Source of the DNA: Bacteroidales bacterium | Lineage (GTDB): Bacteria > Bacteroidota > Bacteroidia > Bacteroidales > UBA932 | Length of the DNA stretch: 64,000 nucleotides | Assembly (NCBI GenBank): GCA_017509685.1 | Contig: JAFWPA010000009.1 | Coordinates: 140,351 to 204,350, forward strand | Reading direction: 5' to 3' | Part shown: positions 15,920-25,582 of the stretch, piece by piece | Layout of the letters: each line of letters opens with the position of its first letter | Position numbering within the stretch: the first letter of the stretch is position 1 | Program-made: the position numbers and the translations under genes | Notes under the pieces: model-generated | The model's database searches: none | The model's input: only the letters and a program-made list of their open reading frames with translations | Told to the model about the DNA's origin: nothing

Positions 15920-17134
15920 ATGTGCGCTATGAGACGACTGATGATTCCCCTGCTACTTTTCCTGGCAGTTTCCGCCTGCGAAGAACCCTTGTTTGACACC
16001 CCTTCCCGGGAGACACCGGAGAGTGGCCGGAACGACCCTCCGCCATCGGCCCCCGACACCACGCGTGCCGAAGTGCTGGTGTATGCCACCGCCATCGCCT
16101 TCCCCGATTCCGTGGACTGGCGCGCGGGCGACACACGCGGGGCGAAACTGGTACTGTTCGAAAACGAAAAAGCCATAGGGTCGCTCCCTGTCCCGGAGCG
16201 GTTGGACAGTGACTGGCACCGGGTTATGGACGGACACCTGTGGACCTATTACAATGACGGGGAAAGTACCACCATTGCCTGCGACGGCTCTGTCCTCTTC
16301 TCTTTCCGGGGCCAGGAGACCCTGGTGGGCTTCCTGGTGACGAACGGATCTGTACACACCGTGGGCCAGCATCCCGGCGGCGGTTTCACCTACCGTATAG
16401 ACGGGCAGGAGGTCTATTCGTCGGCGCAGGGGACGGTGATGGGGACGTCGGCCGATACGGAAAGGCAGGGCGGTGCGCTTTCGCTGGACGGCACGGACAT
16501 CATCTACGCCTATGCCCAGCCCGTACAGGGGGCCGATGATGAACTGCTCTGGGAATACCGGGTGATGCGGGGTGCCGAAATGATGAAATCCATCCCGGCG
16601 CTTTCCGGCGTCCAGCTGTTCGACATCTGCGTGCACGACGGCGAGATATATCGGCTGGAATACCGTTACGGGCACCTGTGCCTGCAACGGGGAGGGAACC
16701 TGACACCCCTGGAAGTGCCGGAAGGTAGCCATTCCCTCCGGTTGACGGTGGTAGACGGCGAAGTGCTGGTAAAAGGCTGCCATTACGACGGCTGGGACGG
16801 CTACTACTGGCTGCGGGACACGGAACAGGAACGCTACCAGTTCTATGCCCGCTGGCGCTATCTGTACAATCTGTATGTGGATGACGGGGAACTGGCGGCT
16901 ATCGTCCTGGACCTGGACAACTGTGTGGTGCAAGTGGTCCGGGGCGATATGGAAGTGAACCTGAACTTTGAAACCCACCGCCTGCATACCGCCCGGTGCG
17001 TAGACTACCGGAAGGGGGCCATTGCCCTGGCCCTCACCGGCGATGTAGACTATAACGAGAACGTGTTGTTAATCAATGACCGGAAAGTGGCCGTCCCGTT
17101 CAACGGATACTTCACCGGCGTCTATCTTCAATAA
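15920..17134 (+). CDS. Lipoprotein of unknown function
   Basis: 404 residues with a lipoprotein signal (RRLMIPLLLFLAVSAC) whose lipobox Cys is about residue 20; a Pro/Asp/Glu-rich spacer follows. The mature part consists of repeated beta segments (LWTYYNDGESTTIACDGS, YRIDGQEVYSSAQG, GEIYRLEYRYGHLCLQ) like a beta-propeller. The start could also be 15929; 15920 is preceded by GGAGAAAAA. It ends 4 bases before the ComM-like gene, and the two may be cotranscribed. No enzyme motif was found. Confidence 0.65.
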   Translation: MCAMRRLMIPLLLFLAVSACEEPLFDTPSRETPESGRNDPPPSAPDTTRAEVLVYATAIAFPDSVDWRAGDTRGAKLVLFENEKAIGSLPVPERLDSDWHRVMDGHLWTYYNDGESTTIACDGSVLFSFRGQETLVGFLVTNGSVHTVGQHPGGGFTYRIDGQEVYSSAQGTVMGTSADTERQGGALSLDGTDIIYAYAQPVQGADDELLWEYRVMRGAEMMKSIPALSGVQLFDICVHDGEIYRLEYRYGHLCLQRGGNLTPLEVPEGSHSLRLTVVDGEVLVKGCHYDGWDGYYWLRDTEQERYQFYARWRYLYNLYVDDGELAAIVLDLDNCVVQVVRGDMEVNLNFETHRLHTARCVDYRKGAIALALTGDVDYNENVLLINDRKVAVPFNGYFTGVYLQ

Positions 17135-17138
17135 GCCT

Positions 17139-18698
17139 ATGTTAGTCTATATTCACAGCGCAAAATGTCTGGGAATCGAGGCGGTTCCTATTACTGTTGA
17201 GGTTCAAATTCAACTCGGCATCGGTATCCATTTGGTCGGTTTAGCAGACGCCGCGGTCAAGGAAAGTCTGCTGCGAACGGTCACCGCCCTGCAGGCAAAA
17301 GGGTTCCACATCCCGGGGCACAAAATTGTCATCAACCTGGCTCCCGCCGACCTCCACAAGCAGGGCAGCGGCTATGACTTGCCCATCGCGCTGGGTGTTA
17401 TTGCAGCGTCCGGCCAGCGCCAGCTGAAGGGATTGGAGAAGTACCTGATTATGGGAGAGCTGGGCCTGGACGGCAGCATCCGCCCGGTGAGCGGCATCCT
17501 GCCGATGGTGGAACTGGCCCGCCGGCAGGGATTCCGGGGGTGCATCCTGCCGGAGGAATCGGCCCTGGAGGCCGTAGACTACTCCGACGCGGAGATTTAC
17601 GGGGTACGCACGCTGGAGGACGTGCTGCGCATCCTGGAGGAGGTAGAGGACCCCTCGGACCTCCTCATCTGGAATTCAGCGCTGTACAGGAAGGCGCTGG
17701 AGGCGGCCGCCAATCCCCGGCGGGAGTATATGGATTTTGCCGATATCATCGGCCAGGAAGGCGCCCGGCGCGGGGTGGAGATTGCGTGCGCGGGGCAGCA
17801 TAACCTGCTGCTCATCGGCGCCCCGGGCAGCGGGAAAAGTTCCATCGCCAAATCCCTGGCCGGAATCCTCCCGCCCATGAGTCTGGAGGAAAGCGCCATC
17901 ACGTCGAAGATTTTTTCCGTGGCGGGGCGGTCTTCCGGCACCCTGGGCTTCATCCGCACGCGGCCCTTCCGGGCACCGCACATATCGGCCTCCAAGGCAG
18001 CGATGCTGGGCGGCGGCAGCGGAGACAACATCCTGCCCGGCGAGGTATCCCTGGCCACCAACGGCGTGCTCTTCATTGACGAATTCTGTGAAGCGCCCAA
18101 ATCCATGCTGGAATCGCTCCGGGGGCCGCTGGAAGACCGCAAGGTGACCATCTCCCGGCTCAAGGCCAAAGTGGAATACCCCGCTTCCTTCATGCTGGTG
18201 GCAGCCTCCAACCCCTGCCCCTGCGGATACTACGGAGAGGGCGACCGCTGCACCTGCAGCCCCAGCCAGCGGCTCACCTATCTGTCCAAGCTGTCAGGGC
18301 CGATAATGGACAGGATCGATCTGCAACTCTGGATGCATCCTGTTGAGACATCGGCCCTGGTGAGAGGCGGAAAGGCCGAGCCCTCAGAGGCCATCGCCGC
18401 GCGCGTGCTCAAGGCCCGCGAAATCCAACGGGCGCGCTTTGCCGGCAGCGGCATCTTCTGCAACGCCGAAATGAATTCCAAACAGCTGGAAAAGTACTGC
18501 GTCCTGGACGAGGATTGCAAGACCCTTTTGGAAAACATCATCGACCGCCTGGGCCTGAGCGCCCGCGCCTACACCCGCATCATCAAAATCGCCCGCACCA
18601 TCGCCGACCTGGCCGACGCCCCGCAAATCCAGCCCCAGCACCTCTCCGAAGCTGCCCTCTACCGCTTCCTGGACAGACGGAATATATTGGATTTGTAG
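17139..18698 (+). CDS. YifB/ComM family Mg-chelatase-like AAA+ ATPase
   Basis: 519 residues. An N-terminal Lon-protease-like S5 fold (about 1-180, with QGSGYDLPIALG and MGELGLDGSIRPV) is followed by the Mg-chelatase AAA+ module. This has Walker A GAPGSGKS at about 227-234, Walker B GVLFIDEF, the NPCPCGYYG Cys-rich loop and a C-terminal lid. The family includes ComM, a branch-migration helicase that helps integrate DNA during natural transformation. The start is the first ATG after the upstream lipoprotein. Cys-rich insert and length are normal. Confidence 0.9.
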   Translation: MLVYIHSAKCLGIEAVPITVEVQIQLGIGIHLVGLADAAVKESLLRTVTALQAKGFHIPGHKIVINLAPADLHKQGSGYDLPIALGVIAASGQRQLKGLEKYLIMGELGLDGSIRPVSGILPMVELARRQGFRGCILPEESALEAVDYSDAEIYGVRTLEDVLRILEEVEDPSDLLIWNSALYRKALEAAANPRREYMDFADIIGQEGARRGVEIACAGQHNLLLIGAPGSGKSSIAKSLAGILPPMSLEESAITSKIFSVAGRSSGTLGFIRTRPFRAPHISASKAAMLGGGSGDNILPGEVSLATNGVLFIDEFCEAPKSMLESLRGPLEDRKVTISRLKAKVEYPASFMLVAASNPCPCGYYGEGDRCTCSPSQRLTYLSKLSGPIMDRIDLQLWMHPVETSALVRGGKAEPSEAIAARVLKAREIQRARFAGSGIFCNAEMNSKQLEKYCVLDEDCKTLLENIIDRLGLSARAYTRIIKIARTIADLADAPQIQPQHLSEAALYRFLDRRNILDL

Positions 18699-18706
18699 TA
18701 TATTTG
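18699..18706 (+). promoter_or_regulatory. -7 element of tsaE, 4 bases before ATG
   Basis: TATATTTG directly abutting the stop codon of the ComM-like gene and 4 bases from the tsaE ATG. A separate leaderless-type promoter for tsaE is predicted. Confidence 0.5.
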
Positions 18707-18710
18707 CAGT

Positions 18711-19130
18711 ATGAAACATCAGATTCAAATTGCATCCCTGGAGGATTTGGGGCGGGCCGCACGGGAGTTTTTGGAGGCCATAGGAGAGAATACCCTCATA
18801 GCGTTTTATGCGCCGATGGGGGCGGGAAAGACCACGTTCACCACAGCCATCTGCAAGGCGCTGGGGGTGCAGGAGGACGCTATCAGCTCCCCCACTTTCG
18901 CCATCGTGAACGAATATCGCGGCGGTGTGGGGCAACCCATCTATCACTTTGATTTCTACAGAATTGAGCGGCCGGAAGAGGCGCTGGATATCGGCCTGTA
19001 CGACTATCTGGATTCAGGAGACCTGTGCCTGATGGAATGGCCGGAAAACATTGAGGGCTTGTTGCCCGAAGAGACTTTGCGCGTACAGATTGCAGTGAAT
19101 CCCGACGGCTCCCGCACGGTGAGCTGGTAA
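18711..19130 (+). CDS. tsaE: tRNA threonylcarbamoyladenosine biosynthesis ATPase TsaE
   Basis: 139-residue P-loop protein of the TsaB/TsaD/TsaE complex that makes t6A37 on ANN-decoding tRNAs. Walker A is MGAGKTTF at about 36-43; the family block SSPTFAIVNEY and the Walker-B-like HFDFYRIERPEE and LMEWPENIE follow in order. Length is normal. It converges on the CotH-family gene, with 2 bases between the stops. Confidence 0.93.
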   Translation: MKHQIQIASLEDLGRAAREFLEAIGENTLIAFYAPMGAGKTTFTTAICKALGVQEDAISSPTFAIVNEYRGGVGQPIYHFDFYRIERPEEALDIGLYDYLDSGDLCLMEWPENIEGLLPEETLRVQIAVNPDGSRTVSW

Positions 19131-19132
19131 CC

Positions 19133-20728
19133 CTACAGGGAGCGCTGGATAACCTGGAGGTGTGTGTTGTAATTTTTCTTGAGACGGTCGATGGCAGCGT
19201 CGAAACTGAGGTTTTCGTCGCCGTTGATGATTCGGCCGCCGTTCTGTGTGCGGTCATCGGCCGGATTCCACATCTTGAAATTCAACTGGGCCGATTTGCT
19301 TAAGAGGGCGCGGCATTCTTCCATATACTCCGGAATGGTTTCCAGCTGGGGCAGCAGTTCCTGGAAACGGGCTTTTACCCGGTCCTTGAAGGCGGGATCC
19401 TGAAACAGACGGGCATACCAGATGGCCTTTCCGTTCACCAGACCATTCTCGCCGTTGGACGTATAGAAGGAAAGGACGCCCCAGTCAAAGTCCCAGGCGG
19501 GGCCGGCTTTGAGCAGCCCGTCCTTGTCCTTGTGGAAGAATACACTGCCCGGATTGCCCAGTTCGTGATTGCACATCACTTCATAGACAATCCATTCGTC
19601 AATGAACGAGTCTACGTCCAGGTATCGGGCATACCCCTTTTCGGGGTCCTTGAAATCAGTCCCGTAAATAGCGTCAGAGACCTCCTTGACATAATTCTTG
19701 ATATAGGTCTTCTGCGGCTGGGTAAGTTCATCGGGGTCCGGATACTTCACCGCAAAGGGGATGTTGCGTTCTTTCCACTGAAACTCGTTGTCGTAGTGGA
19801 AATCCAGTTCCAGCAGGTATCCTTCCTCTTTGGAAATGTTCACGCGGTCTTTGTCTACCCGCACCTGTTCTATGAGCAGATAGGATCCCTTGTGCACACC
19901 GTTGAGCACCAGCTCTACGGGAACGCAGCGCGGGGTCCACGCCAGGGAAGTAAGGGTGGCCACTTTCATCGACACCAGGTTGCGCATCAGCGTGCGGTCC
20001 ATAAAATTGGCCAGCAGGACCCAGCGCTTGTGCCGGGGCATCCCCAGGACGGACTGCTGCTCGTCAAAGGCAATGAGATAGGGTTTCTTGGGCCAGGTCC
20101 AAGTGGTGTTCCCGCGGCCACGGATGCGGCATTTGGCCGTGGGCAGGCCCGGCAGGGTCTCCGTCCCCCGGATGGTGACATCACCGGCCACAAAATCGGT
20201 CTTGGAGGTGATATTCTTCCCGTCGGCCGTATTCATGAACAGCACGGGAAGGCCCGTTTTCCCTGCTTCCCCGGCCGGATCGAATTCGGCCTTAAAATTG
20301 ATTGCAGCCGATTTCACCACCGATTCCGCCCCTGTTTCCGAATCACGAAGTACAATGGCGATACTGGCTTGGGTCTCATACCGCGTGCCCGTGCCGGCAT
20401 CGGCGATAACGGCAACATACGTTCCTTGAGGATGACTGCCGAAAACATCCTTCAGATAGAATTCCTGAGGTTCCCGGCCGCCTGGGAGCATCAGTTTTAC
20501 CTGACAGGCAGAAGTCCCTACGGCATAATTGAATACGTAGGCGGCATCACTGACCGTAAATTGCAATTCGGCCGATCCCCCTTCCGGAAGGACCAAAGTG
20601 TAGGCCGACACTGAAATGTTCCTTAAAACGGCACTTTCCGGCGTCGGCAGGATTTCTTTACGCGGAGAGCAACCCGCTATCAAATGCAGGGCACAGACAC
20701 ACAAAAGAAACAGTTTCCTTGGTTGCAT
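19133..20728 (-). CDS. CotH-kinase family lipoprotein
   Basis: 531 residues. Lipoprotein signal with Cys at about 20 (ALHLIAGC), a beta-rich N-terminal domain (about 35-165), then the CotH kinase fold. Its signatures are RGRGNTTWTWPKKPY, PRHKRWVLLANFMDRTL, GSYLLIEQVRVDKDRV and KAGPAWDFDWG. CotH proteins are atypical kinases first known from spore coats; secreted bacterial homologues have unknown targets. It follows the glucan locus on the same strand but has its own promoter 4 bases before the ATG, so coregulation with the locus is only possible, not shown. Confidence 0.88.
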   Translation of the reverse strand: MQPRKLFLLCVCALHLIAGCSPRKEILPTPESAVLRNISVSAYTLVLPEGGSAELQFTVSDAAYVFNYAVGTSACQVKLMLPGGREPQEFYLKDVFGSHPQGTYVAVIADAGTGTRYETQASIAIVLRDSETGAESVVKSAAINFKAEFDPAGEAGKTGLPVLFMNTADGKNITSKTDFVAGDVTIRGTETLPGLPTAKCRIRGRGNTTWTWPKKPYLIAFDEQQSVLGMPRHKRWVLLANFMDRTLMRNLVSMKVATLTSLAWTPRCVPVELVLNGVHKGSYLLIEQVRVDKDRVNISKEEGYLLELDFHYDNEFQWKERNIPFAVKYPDPDELTQPQKTYIKNYVKEVSDAIYGTDFKDPEKGYARYLDVDSFIDEWIVYEVMCNHELGNPGSVFFHKDKDGLLKAGPAWDFDWGVLSFYTSNGENGLVNGKAIWYARLFQDPAFKDRVKARFQELLPQLETIPEYMEECRALLSKSAQLNFKMWNPADDRTQNGGRIINGDENLSFDAAIDRLKKNYNTHLQVIQRSL

Positions 20729-20732
20729 ACTG

Positions 20733-20740
20733 CAAAGATA
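20733..20740 (-). promoter_or_regulatory. -7 element of the CotH-family gene, 4 bases before ATG
   Basis: TATCTTTG on the minus strand, separated from the ATG at 20728 by CAGT only. It overlaps the end of the GH30 gene region, whose stop is at 20744. Confidence 0.6.
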
Positions 20741-20743
20741 CTG

Positions 20744-22216
20744 TTATTTTTCGGTCCAAATGACAGACTGGATGGATTTGGCAGGAACTTTACAAGGGAC
20801 AGACACTTTACCGCTTACCAGATTCACCAGCACCTGCTCGCTGCTTTCATTGAGGAAGAGAACGGCCTGTGACCCGTCGGGATTGCGGAACCAAAGGTAA
20901 GTGAGGCCCGCGGCGGAGTATCCGGAAGTCCCCAGACGGACGGCACCAGGTTTCAGTACCTTGGAACAATGTGCAACATTATAATAATGGGAGTTGCGCA
21001 CCAGGGAATGGTCGTTCGAATTGAGGGTGACAGCTCCCCAGCAGGTGCCGCAGCCACCGGGCCGATAAGGCTTATGCTGATCGTCCAGCATCAGGTTCCA
21101 CAGGGTGACACCTTTACCGAAACGAGACAGCGTGCCCAGGAAAATGTCCCGGAAATCATTGAGGAGGCAACCGTCAAAACTGTAGTTCCAGGTGCCGATG
21201 GAAGCCTCCGTAAAGTAAATTTCCTTGTCGGGAGCGCTGCTATGAATCTTGTCGAGCACGTTCACGCTGCCCCCGTAGTTGTGCCAGGCGCTGCCGGCCA
21301 CATAGGCCGATGCCTCCTCATCTGCATAGATGCGCAGGGGATAATCGGTCTGGTCCGACATGCCGTCGTAATTGTAATTGTGGTCAAAGAGCAGGATCTT
21401 TGCCTGAATGCCGGCTTGGGCAAATGCGGGACCCACGGCTTCCTTGATGAAGGCCAGTTGGTCGGCCCAGGGCATGAACAGCGACATGGAATTGCCCCTG
21501 TTCAAAGGCTCGTTCTGCAGGGTTACCGCCTGAATCTTATACCCCCGTTTCTCCATCTCCTGAATCCACTTCACAAAGTATTGGGCGTATTCTTGATAAT
21601 GGAGCGGGTTCAGGCGTCCGCCTGTCCACTTGTCATACGGAAGCGATCCGTTCTCCCCCATTTTCATCCACACGGGGCAGCTCCAGGGAGAGCCGATGAT
21701 TTTCACATCGGGATTGATGCGGTATATCTCATCCAGTATGGGGAACACCCACTGTTCGTCGGAAGGATGGACGGCGAAATTCTCCATACCGGGCGTGTCA
21801 CACCAGGTGAATTCGTCCAGGGAAAAGTCGGAGCCGCCGATGCATACGCGGATAAGGGACGAGCCGAGGCCCTTTTCCCGACTGAAAATCTCTTCCAGAA
21901 AAGCGCTGCGGTCCGCTGCACTCATCAGCATCAGGTTGTAGCAGCTGGCCTGGGTAATGGCCAGGCCGAAGCCGTCTACCGACTGAAAGCTTTCCCCTGT
22001 AGGAGCCACCTTATAGAATATGGCATCCTCCGGTTTTCCCAGCACAAGCTGGCTGGGTTCCATCCGTGCGCCGCTCACAGAAGTGGTGTACACCTGGGCA
22101 TACGACTTCTCGGAAGGGGTCGGTTCCGGACCGGGATCCGGCGTCACCGCCGAGGAAGGTCCGCAGGAAGGAAGCAGGAACAGGGCGAGGAGGAGCAGGG
22201 ACCGCATACTTTTCAT
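20744..22216 (-). CDS. Glycoside hydrolase family 30 lipoprotein (endo-beta-1,6-glucanase/glucosylceramidase-like)
   Basis: 490 residues with a lipoprotein signal (Cys18, LLPSC) and a Pro-rich spacer. The (beta/alpha)8 barrel is typical of clan GH-A. The acid/base Glu lies in LQNEP (E236) and the nucleophile Glu in YFTEAS (E337). FGLAITQASCYNLMLM and SPWSCPVWMKMGENG are family blocks, and a C-terminal beta domain completes the GH30 layout. In Bacteroidota, GH30 enzymes beside GH16 and GH3 often cut beta-1,6-linked glucose branches. It is the last enzyme gene of the utilization operon, 3 bases after GH3. Confidence 0.88.
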   Translation of the reverse strand: MKSMRSLLLLALFLLPSCGPSSAVTPDPGPEPTPSEKSYAQVYTTSVSGARMEPSQLVLGKPEDAIFYKVAPTGESFQSVDGFGLAITQASCYNLMLMSAADRSAFLEEIFSREKGLGSSLIRVCIGGSDFSLDEFTWCDTPGMENFAVHPSDEQWVFPILDEIYRINPDVKIIGSPWSCPVWMKMGENGSLPYDKWTGGRLNPLHYQEYAQYFVKWIQEMEKRGYKIQAVTLQNEPLNRGNSMSLFMPWADQLAFIKEAVGPAFAQAGIQAKILLFDHNYNYDGMSDQTDYPLRIYADEEASAYVAGSAWHNYGGSVNVLDKIHSSAPDKEIYFTEASIGTWNYSFDGCLLNDFRDIFLGTLSRFGKGVTLWNLMLDDQHKPYRPGGCGTCWGAVTLNSNDHSLVRNSHYYNVAHCSKVLKPGAVRLGTSGYSAAGLTYLWFRNPDGSQAVLFLNESSEQVLVNLVSGKVSVPCKVPAKSIQSVIWTEK

Positions 22217-22219
22217 AAA

Positions 22220-24457
22220 CTACTGTACTTTAAAGGATAATGCTTCGCCGGAAGCGCTGTCTCCGGCTACCCACAGCTGGAAGTCTCCGGCTTCCACTTT
22301 CTTCACACCGTCCAGCCCCACGAAAGCGAGCTCCTGCACGGGAATCTTCACCGTGAGGGTACGGCTTTCACCGGCCTTCAGGCTCACGCGCTCGAAAGCT
22401 TTGAGTTCCTTCACCGGACGGGTGATGGAGCCTACCAGGTCACGGATATACACCTGAGCCACTTCGGTGCCGTCGTACTTGCCCGTGTTGGCCAGGGTGA
22501 AGGTTACCGTGATGGTATCATCGGCCTTGTAAACCTCTTTGTCCAGGCCGATGCCGGAATAGGCAAAGGTGGTGTAGCTGAGGCCATAGCCGAAGGGGAA
22601 GAGCGGATAGGCGCCGTAATCCAGATAGTAGGAAGTATTGCCCAGGGAAGTCTGGCCGGCCTCGGCCGGGATGTCATCCAGCAGGGTTTCCCCCCTGTAC
22701 GGCCGGCCGGTGTTGTTATGGCTGTAGTACATGGGAGCCTGTCCTACGGTGCGCAGGAAGGTGATGGGGGTCTTGCCGGAAGGATTCACCTTGCCGAAGA
22801 GGATGTTGGCCAGGGCCGGACCGCCCATGGTGCCGGGATGGAAGCTGTACAGCATGGCATCCACGTTGGGGAGGTCCCGCTCGATGGTGAGCGGCCGGCC
22901 GGCCATCACCGTGGCCACTACCGGCTTGCCGGTGGCCTTCAGGGCGGCGAGCAACTCGCTCTGGGAGCCCTTCAGGTTAAGATCGGCCAGCGAGTGTGCC
23001 TCGCCGGAAAGGATGGCTTCCTCGCCCAGGAACACCAGCACCACGTCGGCACGGCGTGCTGCAGCCATCACATCGAAGAAATTGTTGCGTTTATCACGAC
23101 TGAAAGTGAGGCCGGGAACATAGTCCACCTTGCCGGGGAAAAGTTCCTGCAAAGCCTTGAGCGGAGTAACCGTGTGGGCTTTTTCACCGTCGAAAACCCA
23201 GGTGCCCAGCTGGTCGTGCGGAGCATCGGCCATGGGGCCGGTGACCAGGATCCGCTGACCGCCCTTGAGCGGCAGCACGCCGCTATTCTTGAGCAGGATC
23301 ACGGACTCCTCAACGCTCTTCTGGGCCGATGCCAGATGCTCGGGAGCATACTGGACGGCCTTCGCGGCCTCCACGTCCACGTAGGGATGCTCGAACAGGC
23401 CCAGCATCACTTTGACGCGGAGGATGTTACGGACGGCATTGTCGATGGACTTTCTGCTGACGGCCCCGTTCTTCACCAGTTCTTCCAGATGAGAGAGGAA
23501 GCCGAAGGTCATCATATCCATATCCACACCGGCGTTCACGGCCTTCTCGGCCACATCCTTCCGGTCTTCACCGAATCCGTGGTCGATCATCTCGCCCATG
23601 GAATCCCAGTCGGTAACCACCAGGCCGTCGAATCCCCATTCGCCGCGCAGCACGTCCTTCACCACAAAGGCGTTGGCCGTGGAAGGCACACCGTCGTTGT
23701 CGTTGAAGGAAGTCATCAGCGTCATGGCTCCGGCCTTGATGGCGGCCTCGAAGGGAGGCAGATACACATTGCGGAGCTGGCGTTCGGTGAGGAAGGTGCT
23801 GTTGTAGTCACGGCCGCCTTCGGCTGCGCCATAACCCACGAAATGCTTTACGCAGGCAGCCATGGAAGTGCTGTCCAGGCTGGTGCCCTGGTAACCGCGC
23901 ACCATCGCCTCACCCATACGGGCATCCAGATAAGTATCTTCACCGCTGCCTTCGGCGATGCGTCCCCAGCGGGGGTCGCGGGCAATGTCCAGCATGGGCG
24001 AGAACGTCCAGCGGACACCCTGCGCCGTGGCTTCCGAGGCTGCCACGCGGGCTCCCTCTTCTACCAAGGCGGGGTCAAAGGTGGCGGCCAGGCCCAGCGG
24101 AATGGGGAAGATGGTATGGAAGCCATGAATGACGTCACGGCCCACCAGCAGCGGAATGCCCAGGCGGGACTCTTCCACTGCCAGGCGCTGGAATTCATTC
24201 AGCTTCACGGGATCCACCTCATTCAGGATGGAGCCTATCTGCCCCTTGCGCAGGGCGTCGGCATAATTGCCCACCTCTCCCCCGGCGGACACCTGGTTCA
24301 TCTGGCCGATTTTTTCGGCCAGGGTCATCTGCGAGAGCAGTTTTTCCACGCGTTTCTCTACTTCGGGAGTGCTGCCCACGGTGGTGCCTTGCTGTCCTGA
24401 GCAGGAGAACAAGAGCAACACCAGGGCCGACAGGTATAGGTTTCGGATACTTTTCAT
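22220..24457 (-). CDS. Glycoside hydrolase family 3 beta-glucosidase, lipoprotein
   Basis: 745 residues, lipoprotein signal with Cys19 (LLLFSC). It has the complete GH3 layout: an N-terminal (beta/alpha)8 domain with the nucleophile Asp in VVTDWDSMGE (D283), a second alpha/beta sandwich domain, and a C-terminal fibronectin-type-III-like domain (about 630-745). KHFVGYGAAEGGRDYN and DPRWGRIAEGSGED are family signatures. It probably releases glucose from the beta-gluco-oligosaccharides produced by the GH16 enzyme in the periplasm. It lies 3 bases from both neighbouring genes in the operon. Confidence 0.93.
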   Translation of the reverse strand: MKSIRNLYLSALVLLLFSCSGQQGTTVGSTPEVEKRVEKLLSQMTLAEKIGQMNQVSAGGEVGNYADALRKGQIGSILNEVDPVKLNEFQRLAVEESRLGIPLLVGRDVIHGFHTIFPIPLGLAATFDPALVEEGARVAASEATAQGVRWTFSPMLDIARDPRWGRIAEGSGEDTYLDARMGEAMVRGYQGTSLDSTSMAACVKHFVGYGAAEGGRDYNSTFLTERQLRNVYLPPFEAAIKAGAMTLMTSFNDNDGVPSTANAFVVKDVLRGEWGFDGLVVTDWDSMGEMIDHGFGEDRKDVAEKAVNAGVDMDMMTFGFLSHLEELVKNGAVSRKSIDNAVRNILRVKVMLGLFEHPYVDVEAAKAVQYAPEHLASAQKSVEESVILLKNSGVLPLKGGQRILVTGPMADAPHDQLGTWVFDGEKAHTVTPLKALQELFPGKVDYVPGLTFSRDKRNNFFDVMAAARRADVVLVFLGEEAILSGEAHSLADLNLKGSQSELLAALKATGKPVVATVMAGRPLTIERDLPNVDAMLYSFHPGTMGGPALANILFGKVNPSGKTPITFLRTVGQAPMYYSHNNTGRPYRGETLLDDIPAEAGQTSLGNTSYYLDYGAYPLFPFGYGLSYTTFAYSGIGLDKEVYKADDTITVTFTLANTGKYDGTEVAQVYIRDLVGSITRPVKELKAFERVSLKAGESRTLTVKIPVQELAFVGLDGVKKVEAGDFQLWVAGDSASGEALSFKVQ

Positions 24458-24460
24458 CGT

Positions 24461-25582
24461 TTACTTTTTCTTGAAAACGCGGACGTAGTCCACTTCGTAG
24501 ATAGCAGGCAGCTGGCTGTCATCGGTCTTGCCGCCCATATTTCCACCGTATGCCAGATTGAGCTTGAGGTAGAAAGGAGCGTCAAACGGCCAGTGGTCGT
24601 AGCCCTTGCCGTCATTCTTGAAAACCAGATGCACGTTGCCGTCTACGTAAAATTTCATCTCTTCGGCCGTCCATTCCAATGCATATACGTGGAAATCCGT
24701 AGCTGCATTGCTCACGGGCTGCACGTGCGTCTTCTGCGTTCCGGCAGGCCAGTTAAAGGCGTTGCAGTGAATGCTGGAAGAAGACTTATTCTTGCCTTGA
24801 GTGGAGATGGCATATTCCATAATGTCAATCTCTCCGTCTCCGGGCCATGTCTTGAAATTCTTGGGCATCATCCAGAACGCCGGCCAGGAACCGGGGACGT
24901 CTGTCACCCTGATGCGAGCCTCGAACCAGCCATACTGCCAGGCACGCTTGGTATTCATACGGATGGAATAGACCGTACCGCCTATCTTCTGGGCCTCGAT
25001 CTTGAGACTACCGTCGCTGATGTAGGCCAGGTCCACACCGTCCTTGGCACGGGCCACGTAGGTCTGGATTTCGTTGTTACCCCAGCCACCGCCACCGGTC
25101 TCGTACCACCATTCGGTCATGGAAGGCATTCCGGCCGTTTCAAACTCGTCGTTCCAGTCCAGCTCATAGCCGTCGGGAACCACCATGCCCGCAGGTGTGG
25201 GCGGTGCGGGTTTTTCCTTGCCCGTCTGGGAAATTTCCACGGTCTTGGACTCGCTTCCGTAGCGGAAAGTTACGGTGTTGGTGCGGGTCTCGTAAGTGTT
25301 GTTTTCCGCTATCTTCACCGTGACGGGTGTGGTTCCGGACACACCGCCGGAGGGAGTAACCGAGCACCACTCCTTGTCGGTGACCGACACGCCCCAGTCG
25401 CAATCGGCTGTGACCGTGATGGTTTCCGTCGCGGCGGCATCGGCCAGATTCAGGCTGGCCGGATTCACGCTCAGGGTTCCGGCCGACGCAGGCTGCACCG
25501 GCTTGGAACCGCAAGCGGAAATCAAAAGGGTTGCCACCGCAAGCGGCAGCAGCAACCCCTTCATGCATTTCAGAGGACTCAT
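24461..25582 (-). CDS. Glycoside hydrolase family 16 endo-glucanase (laminarinase-like) with BACON domain, lipoprotein
   Basis: 373 residues: lipoprotein signal (Cys24, LLISAC), a BACON domain (about 36-119, with ADCDWGVSVTDKEWCSVTP), then a GH16 jelly roll (about 135-373). The catalytic signature GEIDIMEYA gives nucleophile E251, helper D253 and acid/base E256; WWYETGGGGWGNNEIQTY is a laminarinase-like block. GH16 enzymes of this form cut beta-1,3 or mixed-linkage glucans at the cell surface. The ATG overlaps the upstream stop by one base (TAATG), implying coupled translation. BACON domains usually space the enzyme from the membrane. Confidence 0.93.
   Translation of the reverse strand: MSPLKCMKGLLLPLAVATLLISACGSKPVQPASAGTLSVNPASLNLADAAATETITVTADCDWGVSVTDKEWCSVTPSGGVSGTTPVTVKIAENNTYETRTNTVTFRYGSESKTVEISQTGKEKPAPPTPAGMVVPDGYELDWNDEFETAGMPSMTEWWYETGGGGWGNNEIQTYVARAKDGVDLAYISDGSLKIEAQKIGGTVYSIRMNTKRAWQYGWFEARIRVTDVPGSWPAFWMMPKNFKTWPGDGEIDIMEYAISTQGKNKSSSSIHCNAFNWPAGTQKTHVQPVSNAATDFHVYALEWTAEEMKFYVDGNVHLVFKNDGKGYDHWPFDAPFYLKLNLAYGGNMGGKTDDSQLPAIYEVDYVRVFKKK

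Noticed and set aside
19133-20728. CotH-family gene counted as part of the glucan operon
   Set aside because: It has its own -7 element 4 bases before its ATG; cotranscription by read-through is possible but not supported.
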